From positions 1,798,001-1,862,000 of the forward strand of contig NZ_JQCR01000003.1 of assembly GCF_000757885.1 (NCBI RefSeq): 64,000 nucleotides of DNA, read 5' to 3'. Below the pieces are notes generated by a model. The model made no database searches. It was not told where the DNA came from and was given only the letters and a program-made list of their open reading frames with translations. Shown in pieces: positions 18,916 to 27,623 of the stretch. This stretch comes from Paenibacillus wynnii. GTDB lineage: Bacteria > Bacillota > Bacilli > Paenibacillales > Paenibacillaceae. A program made the position numbers and the translations under genes. Each line of letters begins with the position of its first letter. The stretch's first letter is position 1.

Positions 18916-18943
18916 TTCATTACCCTCCCACTTCTTCTCAATT

Positions 18944-20368
18944 CTATGCGTTGACGGCTACCGCCTTATAATTCCAATCCCGTACATCAGTAAAATGCCC
19001 TTTGATGGCCGCAGCTGCAGCCATAGCCGGTGATACCAAGTGTGTTCTGCCGCCGCGTCCTTGACGTCCTTCAAAATTGCGGTTAGAGGTAGATGCGCAG
19101 CGCTGCCCTGGTTGCAGAACGTCCGGATTCATCGCCAGACACATACTGCAGCCTGCGTCACGCCATTCGAAGCCAGCTTCCACGAAGATCTTGTCAAGTC
19201 CTTCCTTCTCGGCTTGCATCTTAACACGTCCGGAGCCCGGTACAACAATGGCTGTAACGTTCTCTGATACCGTGTGTCCCTGAGCAACTTGTGCAGCAGC
19301 TCTCAAATCTTCGATACGGCCGTTTGTGCAAGAACCAATAAACACATAATCAATATTGATTTCGGAAATAGGTGTACCTGGAGCCAAATCCATATATTCT
19401 AGAGCTTTTTCAGCAGCTTTACGTTCATTTTCTGTAGTGAAGTCAGCCGGATTCGGTACGCTTGAGCAGATATCCGTGCCCATTCCCGGGCTTGTGCCCC
19501 AGGTGACTTGTGGGATCAGAGTCTCGACATTGAAATCTACCACAGTATCAAACTCTGCACCCTCGTCGGTTACGAATCCTTTCCATTGGGCTACGGCTTG
19601 ATCATAAGCCTCACCTTGCGGCACGTATTGACGTCCGCGCAAATATTCGAAAGTAGTCTCATCCGGAGCAATCAATCCTGCTCTCGCCCCGCCTTCAATC
19701 GACATATTACAAACAGTCATTCGCTCTTCCATAGACAAGTCACGGATCGCTTGACCTGTATATTCAATAACATAACCGGTTGCAAAATCCGTTCCATATT
19801 TGGCGATAACGCCTAGAATCATATCTTTTGCTGTCACACCAGGATTCCGTTTGCCTGTAAAACGAATTTCCATCGTTTTAGCTTTGGACTGCTGCAGACA
19901 TTGAGTAGCAAGGACATGCTCAACCTCACTCGTACCAATACCGAATGCCAAAGCACCGAAGGCTCCATGCGTGGAAGTGTGGCTATCTCCGCAAACAATG
20001 GTTTTTCCGGGATGTGTTAGGCCGATTTCCGGACCCATTACGTGAACAACCCCTTGATCAATATCATGAAGATCAAACAATCTCACGCCAAAATCACGGC
20101 AGTTCTGAGAAAGGGTGTCAATTTGCTGCTTGGATATAGGATCCGTAATATTAAAACGGTCTTTAGTAGGAACGTTATGATCCATAGTTGCAAATGTCAG
20201 TTCAGGACGGCGAACCTGACGACCGCTCAGGCGAAGTCCTTCAAATGCCTGCGGAGAAGTAACTTCATGTACCAAATGCAGATCGATGTACAAAATACCT
20301 GGTTTGCCTTCTTCTTGATGTATAACGTGATTATCCCAAATCTTCTCAAACATTGTCTTCTTGCTCAT
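18944..20368 (-). CDS. leuC: 3-isopropylmalate dehydratase large subunit
   Basis: A 474-residue aconitase-family subunit that carries the [4Fe-4S] cluster used to isomerise 2- to 3-isopropylmalate. Cluster cysteines are visible in IGSCTNGR (about residue 350) and [13 protein letters not shown] (about 410-413), and the substrate region in [22 protein letters not shown]. The length is normal. It is first in the leuCD operon and faces a divergent LysR gene across a 205-base gap that contains palindromic sequence, so LysR control is plausible. No T-box is present in that gap. Confidence 0.97.
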   Translation of the reverse strand: MSKKTMFEKIWDNHVIHQEEGKPGILYIDLHLVHEVTSPQAFEGLRLSGRQVRRPELTFATMDHNVPTKDRFNITDPISKQQIDTLSQNCRDFGVRLFDLHDIDQGVVHVMGPEIGLTHPGKTIVCGDSHTSTHGAFGALAFGIGTSEVEHVLATQCLQQSKAKTMEIRFTGKRNPGVTAKDMILGVIAKYGTDFATGYVIEYTGQAIRDLSMEERMTVCNMSIEGGARAGLIAPDETTFEYLRGRQYVPQGEAYDQAVAQWKGFVTDEGAEFDTVVDFNVETLIPQVTWGTSPGMGTDICSSVPNPADFTTENERKAAEKALEYMDLAPGTPISEINIDYVFIGSCTNGRIEDLRAAAQVAQGHTVSENVTAIVVPGSGRVKMQAEKEGLDKIFVEAGFEWRDAGCSMCLAMNPDVLQPGQRCASTSNRNFEGRQGRGGRTHLVSPAMAAAAAIKGHFTDVRDWNYKAVAVNA

Positions 20369-20461
20369 GAATTCACCTCATTATTTAATCGTTCATTAGG
20401 AAGAGAGCGTGGAGTCTCTCTTGAATGAAATAAATATAACATGGCTTTGTTTATAATTCCA

Positions 20462-20474
20462 AGATATGATATCT
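20462..20474. promoter_or_regulatory. Candidate LysR-type operator between leuC and lysR
   Basis: The 13-base palindrome AGATATGATATCT lies in the divergent gap. A second symmetric stretch, acTTATAAGTa, is at about 20537-20546, just before lysR. LysR-type regulators usually bind T-N11-A dyads in such gaps; assignment is by position and symmetry only. Confidence 0.4.
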
Positions 20475-20573
20475 ATAAAAGCCATAGTCTCAGCCTATAA
20501 GTGTGATGATGGAGTCGAACACATTATAGGATATACTTATAAGTAGTCTTATTAAATCAGAGGAGTAAGAACC

Positions 20574-21482
20574 ATGGAACTTAGACAATTACAATATGTG
20601 CTGCAGATTGCAGCCGAAAGAAATTTCTCCCGCGCGGCAGATAAGCTGCACATCGCTCAGCCTTCTCTAAGTCAGCAGCTCTCCAAATTGGAGAAGGAGC
20701 TGGGAGTCCTGCTCTTCCAAAGAAATACAAGCTCGGTTGAACTGACGCACGCAGGAGCAAAATTTATTGAGCAGGCACAGACTATCATTGATGCTGTTGA
20801 ACTGCTGCGTCAGGAAATGTCTGATATTTCCCAACTCCGGACCGGCCGGGTTGTTGTTGGAAGTATGCCGATTACAGGTGCCCATCTCCTTCCTCATGTT
20901 CTTCCTGTATTTAAAGAGAAATACCCAGAAGTTGATATTAATCTGCTTGAGGATTCCTCCATGAATTTAGAGAAGCTGACGGCGAACGGGCAGACCGATC
21001 TTAGTCTGCTCTCACTCCCTCTTGAAATACCTGCTCTGACTTATGAAATACTCGGAGAAGAGCGGATTGATCTTGCGGTTCCGCCAGGACATCCGCTCGC
21101 CTCACGCCTTTTGACAGGAGTGCGTACCTCACTGGAGGAATTAAAGGATGAATCCTTTATCGTGCTAAAAGAAGGACAGGGCTTTCGCAAAATGACAATG
21201 GAACTATGCCTGAACTCCGGCTTCAATCCCAGAATAGTCTTCGAAAGCAACAACATGGAAACTGTACAATCACTCGTAGCAACCGGAATGGGTGTAACAC
21301 TCGTCCCTCATTTTATTGCCAGAGCACCACGGAGTGAGTTCGTTCCCGTATATCTCCCGCTGGCGGAGCCCGTTCCGACCAGAACTCTCGTTATCGCCTA
21401 TCGGCGTGGAAGATACCTGTCAAAAGCCGCCGAGGCTTTTATCGAAACGTTCAAAACTACTGTGGCTGGGTTAAATCACTAA
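20574..21482 (+). CDS. LysR family transcriptional regulator, divergent from leuCD
   Basis: A 302-residue regulator. The N-terminal winged helix-turn-helix is canonical (MELRQLQYVLQIAAERNFSRAADKLHIAQPSLSQQLSKLEKELG), followed by the linker helix to about residue 85 and a two-lobed effector-binding domain (RVVVGSMPITGAHLLPHVLP; LVATGMGVTLVPHFI). An AGAGGAG ribosome binding site supports the ATG. Because it is divergent from leuCD, branched-chain amino acid control is the first guess, but its effector cannot be read from the sequence. Its own terminator follows. Confidence 0.93.
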   Translation: MELRQLQYVLQIAAERNFSRAADKLHIAQPSLSQQLSKLEKELGVLLFQRNTSSVELTHAGAKFIEQAQTIIDAVELLRQEMSDISQLRTGRVVVGSMPITGAHLLPHVLPVFKEKYPEVDINLLEDSSMNLEKLTANGQTDLSLLSLPLEIPALTYEILGEERIDLAVPPGHPLASRLLTGVRTSLEELKDESFIVLKEGQGFRKMTMELCLNSGFNPRIVFESNNMETVQSLVATGMGVTLVPHFIARAPRSEFVPVYLPLAEPVPTRTLVIAYRRGRYLSKAAEAFIETFKTTVAGLNH

Positions 21483-21497
21483 CCTCAGAAAAGCACA

Positions 21498-21535
21498 ACA
21501 AGCAGCCTGATGCCATTAGGCATTAGGCTGCTTGT
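21498..21535 (+). terminator. Intrinsic terminator after lysR
   Basis: A 17-bp stem with one mismatch (21498-21514 with 21519-21535) followed by TTTGTG. It lies between converging genes and may work for both. Confidence 0.8.
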
Positions 21536-21546
21536 TTGTGTATACA

Positions 21547-21777
21547 TTATTCTAAGCGTCTATTATGCACTGAAGTCAAACGGTTCTGATTATCCTTAAG
21601 ACGGGATGTATCATCATCTACTGGACCATTATCTTTCCGAGTGCCTGCCTTTTCCTCCAAAAACTCACGAGTCACTTGGTTTTGAATTGCTGCTTCTTCT
21701 TTTGCATCTTGGATCTGCTCTTGTAAGACTTCTACATTTTGAATCTGTTCCTGTAGGACATCCTTGCTGTTATCCAA
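21547..21777 (-). CDS. Small charged coiled-coil protein of unknown function
   Basis: A 76-residue, highly polar protein: MDNSKDVLQEQIQNVEVLQEQ, then a Gln/Glu/Lys-rich helix with heptad-like spacing (LQEQIQ repeated twice) and a basic, Asn/Arg-rich tail. There is no Cys, signal peptide or membrane span. The start is a TTG with an excellent AGGAGGTGG ribosome binding site 7 bases upstream, which argues strongly that the gene is real. I do not recognise a family; the composition resembles small spore or stress proteins of Bacillales, but that is only an impression. Confidence 0.7.
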   Translation of the reverse strand: MDNSKDVLQEQIQNVEVLQEQIQDAKEEAAIQNQVTREFLEEKAGTRKDNGPVDDDTSRLKDNQNRLTSVHNRRLE

Positions 21778-21959
21778 TTCTATCCACCTCCTAGTAACAG
21801 ATTAGTAGTATTTTACCCGTTCAAGTTAAGGATAAACAAAAATTTTCAATCTATATAAGATGTACTTAAGATATTAACTTAAGGCTCTGGTGTCACTACC
21901 GTGAAGATTTGGACTTCCGGCCGCTGTTGTTTCCAGATTTCTTTGATTTAACCCGCTTT

Positions 21960-22060
21960 TAGCGGTTGAAATCCGGATACAAAGGCGGTCGCTGTCGCTC
22001 CTACAGTTCCAAATTTCACTTCGTTCCTTCTCGCTTTTTGTTATTTTCTTTTGTTCAGCT
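21960..22060. repeat. Dispersed intergenic repeat, copy before proB
   Basis: The segment CGGATACAAAGGCGGTCGCT...CGCTCCTACAG...TTCGTTCCTTCTCGCTTTTTG recurs in modified form at 51656-51720 and, fragmentary and inverted, at about 9968-10011. Its end (22031-22060) also matches 9661-9688 in inverted orientation. Confidence 0.65.
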
Positions 22061-22100
22061 TATATAATTAGCTGTATGGCATATATAGTTCGTTCTCCCT

Positions 22101-22129
22101 TTGCAAACCGCCCTGCTCCATGTTATTCT
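22101..22129 (+). promoter_or_regulatory. Sigma-A-like promoter of the proBAC operon
   Basis: TTGCAA (22101-22106) and TATTCT (22124-22129) are separated by 17 bases, and the expected start near 22136 falls just at the 5' end of the T-box leader. Confidence 0.65.
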
Positions 22130-22139
22130 AAACAACAAA

Positions 22140-22384
22140 CAATGAAACGTGCAGACGGGACCAGTACGAATGAAACCATCACGATCAGAGAGTAAATTCC
22201 GTAATAGCTGAGAGAATTTACCGTGATATCATTCCGAATCCTACCCCCGAACGGCCTGCCCTAAGCAGGACGGACCCTCCCGTTATGAGGACTAGAGTCG
22301 GATGAACCTCATCAATGAAGGTGGTACCGCGGAAGTTAACCAAGCTTTCGTCCTTTGCTAAGTCTTAGGATGGGGCTTTTTTGT
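22140..22384 (+). promoter_or_regulatory. T-box riboswitch controlling proBAC
   Basis: A T-box leader that reads uncharged tRNA and switches between terminator and antiterminator. The hallmark AAGGTGGTACCGCGG is at 22318-22332, and the competing terminator (22342-22384) ends in a T run. Stem I contains the perfect pair GTAAATTC (22192-22199) with GAATTTAC (22214-22221), and a further hairpin CCTGC/GCAGG lies at 22255-22269. A likely specifier is the proline codon CCT at 22240-22242 in GAATCCTAC. The genes downstream make proline, which agrees with a tRNA-Pro sensor; the specifier is an inference from position. Confidence 0.93.
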
Positions 22385-22416
22385 ATTTTCATTAACTATT
22401 GAGGAAGTGAAAGACA

Positions 22417-23520
22417 TTGACGACACGAATAGTGGTCAAAATCGGAAGCAGTTCTCTAACAGGATCCGAAGGCGGATTGAACCGTGAGGCCATCGCATTC
22501 TTCGCAACTGAGATCGCTGAGCTTCAGCAGAGCGGCTGTGAGGTGCTGCTGGTTACCTCGGGTGCTGTAGCTGCCGGTTTTCGCAGTATAGGTTATCCTA
22601 CACGTCCGAAGCTGCTTCATGAGAAGCAGGCTGCAGCTGCAGTGGGCCAAGCGTTGCTTATGCAAGCTTACCAGGAAGCCTTCACCTCGCATAATATTAC
22701 TGCCGCGCAAATCTTATTAACCCGTACCGATTTTTGCAGCCGCCGTGCTATGAACAATGCGGTTATGACCGTAGAAGAGCTGCTTCGCCAAGGAGCGATA
22801 CCTGTCTTTAATGAGAATGACACCGTCTCTGTAGACGAGCTCAAATTCGGGGATAATGATACCCTTTCCGCACTTGTCGCCAACCTGCTTAAAGCCTCAA
22901 TGCTGCTCGTGCTCACAGATATGGACGGACTATACAGCGGTGATCCGCGCAAGCATCCGAATGCAGTCAGATATCAGCAGGTAGAGGAGATTACTCCTGA
23001 GATTTATGCGATCGCCGGAGGAGCTGGCTCCAGTGTCGGAACCGGCGGCATGCGCTCCAAAATCGATGCAGCTAAGATTGCAACCCGGGGAGGCGTCCCC
23101 GTCTTCGTGGGGAAAGTGTCAGAACCCGGGGATTTACGAATTGCCGTAGAAGGTACCGGAAGGGGAACCTATTTTGCCACTACCTCCACTTCTTTACCGG
23201 TTAAGAAGCAGTGGCTAGGCTTTATGTCTACCCCTCTAGGCTCCTTACACGTAGATGCGGGCGCAGTTGAGGCTCTGCTGAATGGTGGACACAGTCTGCT
23301 TCCTGTAGGTGTGAAACGGACGGAAGGCCACTTTCATGCCGGGGATGTTGTAGAAGTATTAGGACCCGATTCCCGATTGCTTGGACGGGGAATTGTGAAC
23401 TATGATGACGCTCAGTTACGAATGATTGAAGGCTTACCAAGCCGCCAAATTGTGGATAAGCTTGGAGAGGTTCCTCGGTTGGAAGTCATTCACCGGGATG
23501 AATGGATCACTTTGAGATAA
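22417..23520 (+). CDS. proB: Glutamate 5-kinase
   Basis: ProB phosphorylates glutamate, the first step to proline. The 367-residue protein has an amino acid kinase domain (VVKIGSSSLT at 6-15, NENDTVSVDELKFGDNDTLSA near 130-150, GVGTGGM-like SVGTGGMRSKIDAA near 207-220) and a C-terminal PUA domain (from about residue 275, LGSLHVDAGAVEALLNGGHSLLPVG). The start is TTG (MTTRIVVKIG) with GGAAGTG upstream. It lies directly behind the T-box leader and is first in proB-proA-proC. Confidence 0.97.
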   Translation: MTTRIVVKIGSSSLTGSEGGLNREAIAFFATEIAELQQSGCEVLLVTSGAVAAGFRSIGYPTRPKLLHEKQAAAAVGQALLMQAYQEAFTSHNITAAQILLTRTDFCSRRAMNNAVMTVEELLRQGAIPVFNENDTVSVDELKFGDNDTLSALVANLLKASMLLVLTDMDGLYSGDPRKHPNAVRYQQVEEITPEIYAIAGGAGSSVGTGGMRSKIDAAKIATRGGVPVFVGKVSEPGDLRIAVEGTGRGTYFATTSTSLPVKKQWLGFMSTPLGSLHVDAGAVEALLNGGHSLLPVGVKRTEGHFHAGDVVEVLGPDSRLLGRGIVNYDDAQLRMIEGLPSRQIVDKLGEVPRLEVIHRDEWITLR

Positions 23521-23567
23521 TAGGCAGCAGACTCAAAATAACAAGAAGTTCAGGGAGGAATATTGTC

Positions 23568-24815
23568 ATGAGTGAAGTTGTAACGAAAGCAACATTGGCT
23601 AAGACTACAACAGGAATACTGGCTGGATTAACAACCGATCAAAAAAATGAGGCTCTGCTAATCATGGCCGATGCCTTGCAACGCGAAGCAGCAGCTATCA
23701 TTTCTGCCAATGCTGAGGATTTGGAACGAGGCAGAATCGGCGGAACTCCTGAATCGATGTTAGACCGTCTGGCACTTAACGAAAGCCGTATTGATGATAT
23801 TGCAGAAGGATTACGGCAAATTGCCGAACTGCCGGACCCTATCGGCGATCGTCTGGAACTGTTGGAGCGTCCAAACGGACTGACCATCGAGAAGCTTCGG
23901 GTACCGCTGGGTGTCATTGGGATTATTTACGAAGCCCGGCCAAATGTTACCGTAGACGCAGCCGGACTCTGCCTTAAGACCGGCAACGCAGTAGTCCTGC
24001 GCGGTGGATCTTCCGCCATATCCTCTAACCGCAAGATTGTAGAAGTGCTGCATCATGCGCTTGCGGAGACCGCAATGCCCCAGAATGCACTTCAGCTGAT
24101 CGAGGACCCTAACCGCACCTCGGTTGATCAAATGCTGAAGCTGAATGGCCTACTTGATGTTATTATTCCGCGCGGAGGCAGCTCCCTGATCCAAAATGTA
24201 GTCATGAATGCAACTGTACCCGTCATCGAAACAGGTGCCGGTATCTGCCATACTTATCTTGATTCCAGTGCTGTGCCAGAGATGGCACAAGCCATTAGTC
24301 TTAATGCAAAAGCTCAGCGGCCCTCTGTATGCAACTCTATGGAGACACTGCTTGTCCATCGTGACTATGCCGAATCGAACCTATTGGCACTTGCCGAAGT
24401 GTTCAAGGAAGCTAATGTAGAGCTACGTGGTTGCCCTGAAACCTTATCCTTAATCCCATGGGCCTTATCCGCTACTCCAGAAGATTATGCCACCGAATAT
24501 AATGATTATATTCTCAACCTCAAAGTTGTCGGCGATCTGGATGAAGCTTTGCAGCATATCGCTCAATATGGAACAAAGCATTCAGAATGTATCGTAACTG
24601 AAGATACGGACACGGCTGCGCGCTTCTTGCAGGAGGTGGATGCTGCTGCTGTCTATCACAATGCATCTACCCGCTTTACCGATGGTTTTGAATTCGGGTT
24701 TGGAGCCGAAATCGGCATCAGTACACAAAAGCTGCACGCCCGGGGACCTATGGGATTGCCTGCACTTACATCAACCAAATATAAGATTTACGGCCACGGT
24801 CAAATTCGAGGCTAG
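23568..24815 (+). CDS. proA: Glutamate-5-semialdehyde dehydrogenase (gamma-glutamyl phosphate reductase)
   Basis: ProA reduces gamma-glutamyl phosphate with NADPH. The 415-residue protein shows the aldehyde-dehydrogenase-like fold with VPLGVIGIIYEARPNVT, GNAVVLRGGSSA and the catalytic Cys in RPSVCNSMETLLVH (about residue 270). The frame is open back to 23502, inside proB, but GGGAGGA lies 7 bases before the ATG at 23568 (MSEVVTKATL), which is taken as the start. It is the second gene of the proline operon. Confidence 0.97.
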   Translation: MSEVVTKATLAKTTTGILAGLTTDQKNEALLIMADALQREAAAIISANAEDLERGRIGGTPESMLDRLALNESRIDDIAEGLRQIAELPDPIGDRLELLERPNGLTIEKLRVPLGVIGIIYEARPNVTVDAAGLCLKTGNAVVLRGGSSAISSNRKIVEVLHHALAETAMPQNALQLIEDPNRTSVDQMLKLNGLLDVIIPRGGSSLIQNVVMNATVPVIETGAGICHTYLDSSAVPEMAQAISLNAKAQRPSVCNSMETLLVHRDYAESNLLALAEVFKEANVELRGCPETLSLIPWALSATPEDYATEYNDYILNLKVVGDLDEALQHIAQYGTKHSECIVTEDTDTAARFLQEVDAAAVYHNASTRFTDGFEFGFGAEIGISTQKLHARGPMGLPALTSTKYKIYGHGQIRG

Positions 24816-24842
24816 AATTCAACCCTAGGGAGGGCTTTATCA

Positions 24843-25712
24843 ATGTGTCAACAACCTTCAATTCCCCTCATTTCCGAGAAAATTGTCTTTTATGGAGCAG
24901 GATCCATGGCTGAAGCTATCGTACGCGGTATGATTGCCCGCTCGGTTGTTGCCTCAGATCATGTTGTTGTACTTAATCGTAGTAGCAACGAAAGATTGGC
25001 TGAGCTTCGAGCACGTTATAGTGTACTCGCAAGCAACGATCCCGAACAGAAAACGGAGTACCTGCGCACTGCACCCGTTATCGTTCTGGCCATGAAGCCT
25101 AAAGATGCTGCTGAAGCTTTACGGACCTTGGGCCCGCTGCTAAATCCGGACCAGCTTGTCATTTCTGTTATTGCAGGACTAACGATCCGTACAATTCAAG
25201 GACTGCTCGGAAGACAACAGCCTGTTGTTCGCACAATGCCCAATACCTCCAGTTCCATTGGACTCGGAGCTACAGGAATCTCTTTCTCCAAAGAAGTGGA
25301 TGAAAAGGGCCGACGTCTGGCTCTGAATATGTTCGAGGCGGTAGGCCTTACATCTGTTATTGATGAAGAACGTATGGAAATTCTAACGGGGATCTCCGGA
25401 AGCGGTCCAGCATACATTTATTACATGATGGAAGCCATGATTGCTGCTGGTATTCGTGGTGGATTGTCTGTAGAGCAAAGTGGTGAGTTAACCGTGCAGA
25501 CAGTGCTTGGGGCTGCTCGGATGGTTCAACAGACCGGAGAAACACCAGCTGCCCTGCGCAAGAAGGTCACCTCTCCGAACGGGTCTACACAAGCTGCGCT
25601 GGAGGTACTCGACAAAGGAGACTTTTTTGAAACGGTTATTGCTGCCGTAAACCGCTGCGCCGAGCGTTCCCGCGAGATGGGTGCAGCCCTGGAGAAAGAA
25701 CTCAGTAAGTAG
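24843..25712 (+). CDS. proC: Pyrroline-5-carboxylate reductase
   Basis: ProC makes proline from pyrroline-5-carboxylate with NAD(P)H. The 289-residue protein has the Rossmann motif VFYGAGSMAEAIVRGM (about 16-31), VVRTMPNTSSSIGLGATG and the family signature ending TSPNGSTQAALEVLD, with GISGSGPAYIYYMMEAM in the helical dimer domain. GGAGGG precedes the ATG. It completes the proline pathway within one T-box-controlled operon and is followed by a terminator. Confidence 0.97.
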   Translation: MCQQPSIPLISEKIVFYGAGSMAEAIVRGMIARSVVASDHVVVLNRSSNERLAELRARYSVLASNDPEQKTEYLRTAPVIVLAMKPKDAAEALRTLGPLLNPDQLVISVIAGLTIRTIQGLLGRQQPVVRTMPNTSSSIGLGATGISFSKEVDEKGRRLALNMFEAVGLTSVIDEERMEILTGISGSGPAYIYYMMEAMIAAGIRGGLSVEQSGELTVQTVLGAARMVQQTGETPAALRKKVTSPNGSTQAALEVLDKGDFFETVIAAVNRCAERSREMGAALEKELSK

Positions 25713-25730
25713 TTTCATCGTCTAATGAAC

Positions 25731-25780
25731 AAGAGCCTCTTCTTAGTAGATTTTTTCTACTCAGAACAGGCTCTTTTTTT
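25731..25780 (+). terminator. Intrinsic terminator after proC
   Basis: The stem base is AAGAGCCT (25731-25738) with AGGCTCTT (25768-25775), with an inner partial stem TAGTAGA/TCTACT, followed by a run of T. Confidence 0.9.
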
Positions 25781-25789
25781 ATAAAAATC

Positions 25790-26509
25790 TTACCTTTCGA
25801 CCCTATTTCCGCTATTATCCCGTACGATCACCTTAAGCTCTGAAGGAGCAGCAACGGTTACATTCACTTTATTTCGGGTGTGATCCAATGAATTTCGCGC
25901 GGTATCACCCAGCAGAATATACAGTGTATCTCCCGCTACCTTGGTACGAAGCAGCTGATCCTCATCGTCCGCTCCCAAGCGCCCATCATTCGAAACGTAG
26001 GTTCCGAAGACATTGAGCTCGGTTCCACCTGTCTTATCCACTGTAACTCCATACGGATTATCTCCCTGAACGATAACTTGCTTCACTCCTGCAGGGACAG
26101 AACCGCTCCATTCGGGAAGCGGGTAATTATGTTCAACAGAAGAGACCATTTGGCGGATCTCCTGAGTTAGACCCAGGGAACTAAGTCCGGCGAAAACCAG
26201 ACAGCACAGGGACAGGAAGCCGACGAAGAAAATACTAAGCACATCATAATACATTTTCCCTTTTCCCTTAAACCACAACGTGTAGATAACGACTTCTAAT
26301 CCTAATAAAATGAAGATTAGCGGCCACCAGGCTAGCGCCGTCTCAAACACATCCATGCCTTTCCATTGGGAGGCCATGATCAACCCGCCCAGGAACAATA
26401 GACTCAGACCCATAGATAAAGTGCCTACACGCCAGCGCCGGGAGATCTCCTCTTTAAAATCAACTACGCCAGCTCCTACTGCCTGCTGTACCTCTATTGA
26501 GTTACTCAT
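25790..26509 (-). CDS. Membrane protein with C-terminal beta domain, last gene of the sigma operon
   Basis: A 239-residue protein. The N-terminal half has about three hydrophobic helices (GTLSMGLSLLFLGGLIMAS; WWPLIFILLGLEVVIYTL; LSIFFVGFLSLCCLVFAGL), and the C-terminal 110 residues look like a strand-rich domain exposed outside (VKQVIVQGDNPYGVTVDKTGG ... KVNVTVAAPSELKVIVRDNSG), similar in character to the beta-helical domain of LiaF-like and DUF4097-like proteins. Its ATG overlaps the stop of the previous gene by 4 bases (ATGA), so translation is coupled. Function unknown; the context suggests envelope sensing or a target of the sigma factor. Confidence 0.75.
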   Translation of the reverse strand: MSNSIEVQQAVGAGVVDFKEEISRRWRVGTLSMGLSLLFLGGLIMASQWKGMDVFETALAWWPLIFILLGLEVVIYTLWFKGKGKMYYDVLSIFFVGFLSLCCLVFAGLSSLGLTQEIRQMVSSVEHNYPLPEWSGSVPAGVKQVIVQGDNPYGVTVDKTGGTELNVFGTYVSNDGRLGADDEDQLLRTKVAGDTLYILLGDTARNSLDHTRNKVNVTVAAPSELKVIVRDNSGNRVER

Positions 26510-27609
26510 CTTTTAGCACCCGATTCCTTTTTTACTGATGTATTTTTACTGCCTACCAACAGCTTAACACCGCCGCCAATGAGCAATATGGATACGATAA
26601 CCGTCTTTAGATAAGTACTAAACCTATATTGCAGACGCCATTCCGGAAAGCGGACATCCAAGGCAGGGATTGCAACGTTCGCAACAATATAATACAGTCC
26701 AAGTGCCAGAAGCCCTGCTCCCAGCCAGCCCTGATGATTCATAAAACCCTGAATTACAGGCTTATCCTGCAACTGCTCCCGCCCATAACGGCTAACGAGC
26801 TGCAGACCGTCGAACAAACTATAGAACCATATGACCGGTATCAGAAAGAAGAGCACGGATAGACGAAGCAAATCCATTACGTAAATACTACCGAGGAACA
26901 GCAGCATGAGTTGGAGCCCTCTTTTTTGCAATCCCAGATACATTTGTCCAGCACCGGGAAAAGCAGACAGCAGCGTAGCCAATACTTTACTGCGACGTCC
27001 ATCCTCACGGCCTGCCTCCAAATCCTCAAACAAAGTCCGATCGACCAGCTCTTCTCCAGCCAGCTTGCGGTGTATATGCTGTACCGCATCGAACATACTA
27101 TACAGCCAAATCACAGGCAGAACGCCGAACAATAGCAGAAAGGCAGAACTGGATGTAACACCTGTAAGGAAGAGCATTACCGTCATATATCCGAAGAAGG
27201 AAATCAGAAAGGATAACCCCCTCTGCATAAGCCCCATATGGAAATGACCCAATCCAGGGATAAAAGAAAGCAGAATAACATGAAATTTCTCATTATCATT
27301 ATTTCGTACCGGTATTACGGCCTGCATCTCTCCGTTACTGGCTACTGCTGCTGTGTGATTCGGCGATTTCAATAGAACGATTAACAAATGCAGCATACTT
27401 ATGCTCCACACTATTAAAAAGCCAACCCAACCGAGTAATGCGAATTCACCATCGTGTGAGGCAAGGGCAACCAAGAAGGACATAAATAATCCGCCGAAGC
27501 TGATTAGAAAATATACGATCCCAAGGATTCTTTTACCGACATAATAATGTCCTGCTCCCGGTATGATATTTAGAAAAAACGCACCTAATTTATTGATCTG
27601 ATTTTGCAT
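26506..27609 (-). CDS. Multi-span membrane protein with three internal repeats, third gene of the sigma operon
   Basis: A 367-residue protein with eight or more hydrophobic segments. Three repeats share the core PG(A/L)G(H/Q)xxxG...RG: FLNIIPGAGHYYVGKRILG, LLSFIPGLGHFHMGLMQRG and LLSAFPGAGQMYLGLQKRG, each followed by a helix and, in repeats 2 and 3, by PVIW(L/F)YS(M/F)FD-like sequence. The pattern resembles TM2-like membrane modules. The frame is open to 27660, but GAGAGGAGAG lies 6 bases before the ATG at 27609 (MQNQINKLGAF), which is chosen. It is coupled by ATGA to the next gene. No enzymatic motif is visible. Confidence 0.75.
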   Translation of the reverse strand: MQNQINKLGAFFLNIIPGAGHYYVGKRILGIVYFLISFGGLFMSFLVALASHDGEFALLGWVGFLIVWSISMLHLLIVLLKSPNHTAAVASNGEMQAVIPVRNNDNEKFHVILLSFIPGLGHFHMGLMQRGLSFLISFFGYMTVMLFLTGVTSSSAFLLLFGVLPVIWLYSMFDAVQHIHRKLAGEELVDRTLFEDLEAGREDGRRSKVLATLLSAFPGAGQMYLGLQKRGLQLMLLFLGSIYVMDLLRLSVLFFLIPVIWFYSLFDGLQLVSRYGREQLQDKPVIQGFMNHQGWLGAGLLALGLYYIVANVAIPALDVRFPEWRLQYRFSTYLKTVIVSILLIGGGVKLLVGSKNTSVKKESGAKR

Positions 27610-27623
27610 GCTTAACTCTCCTC

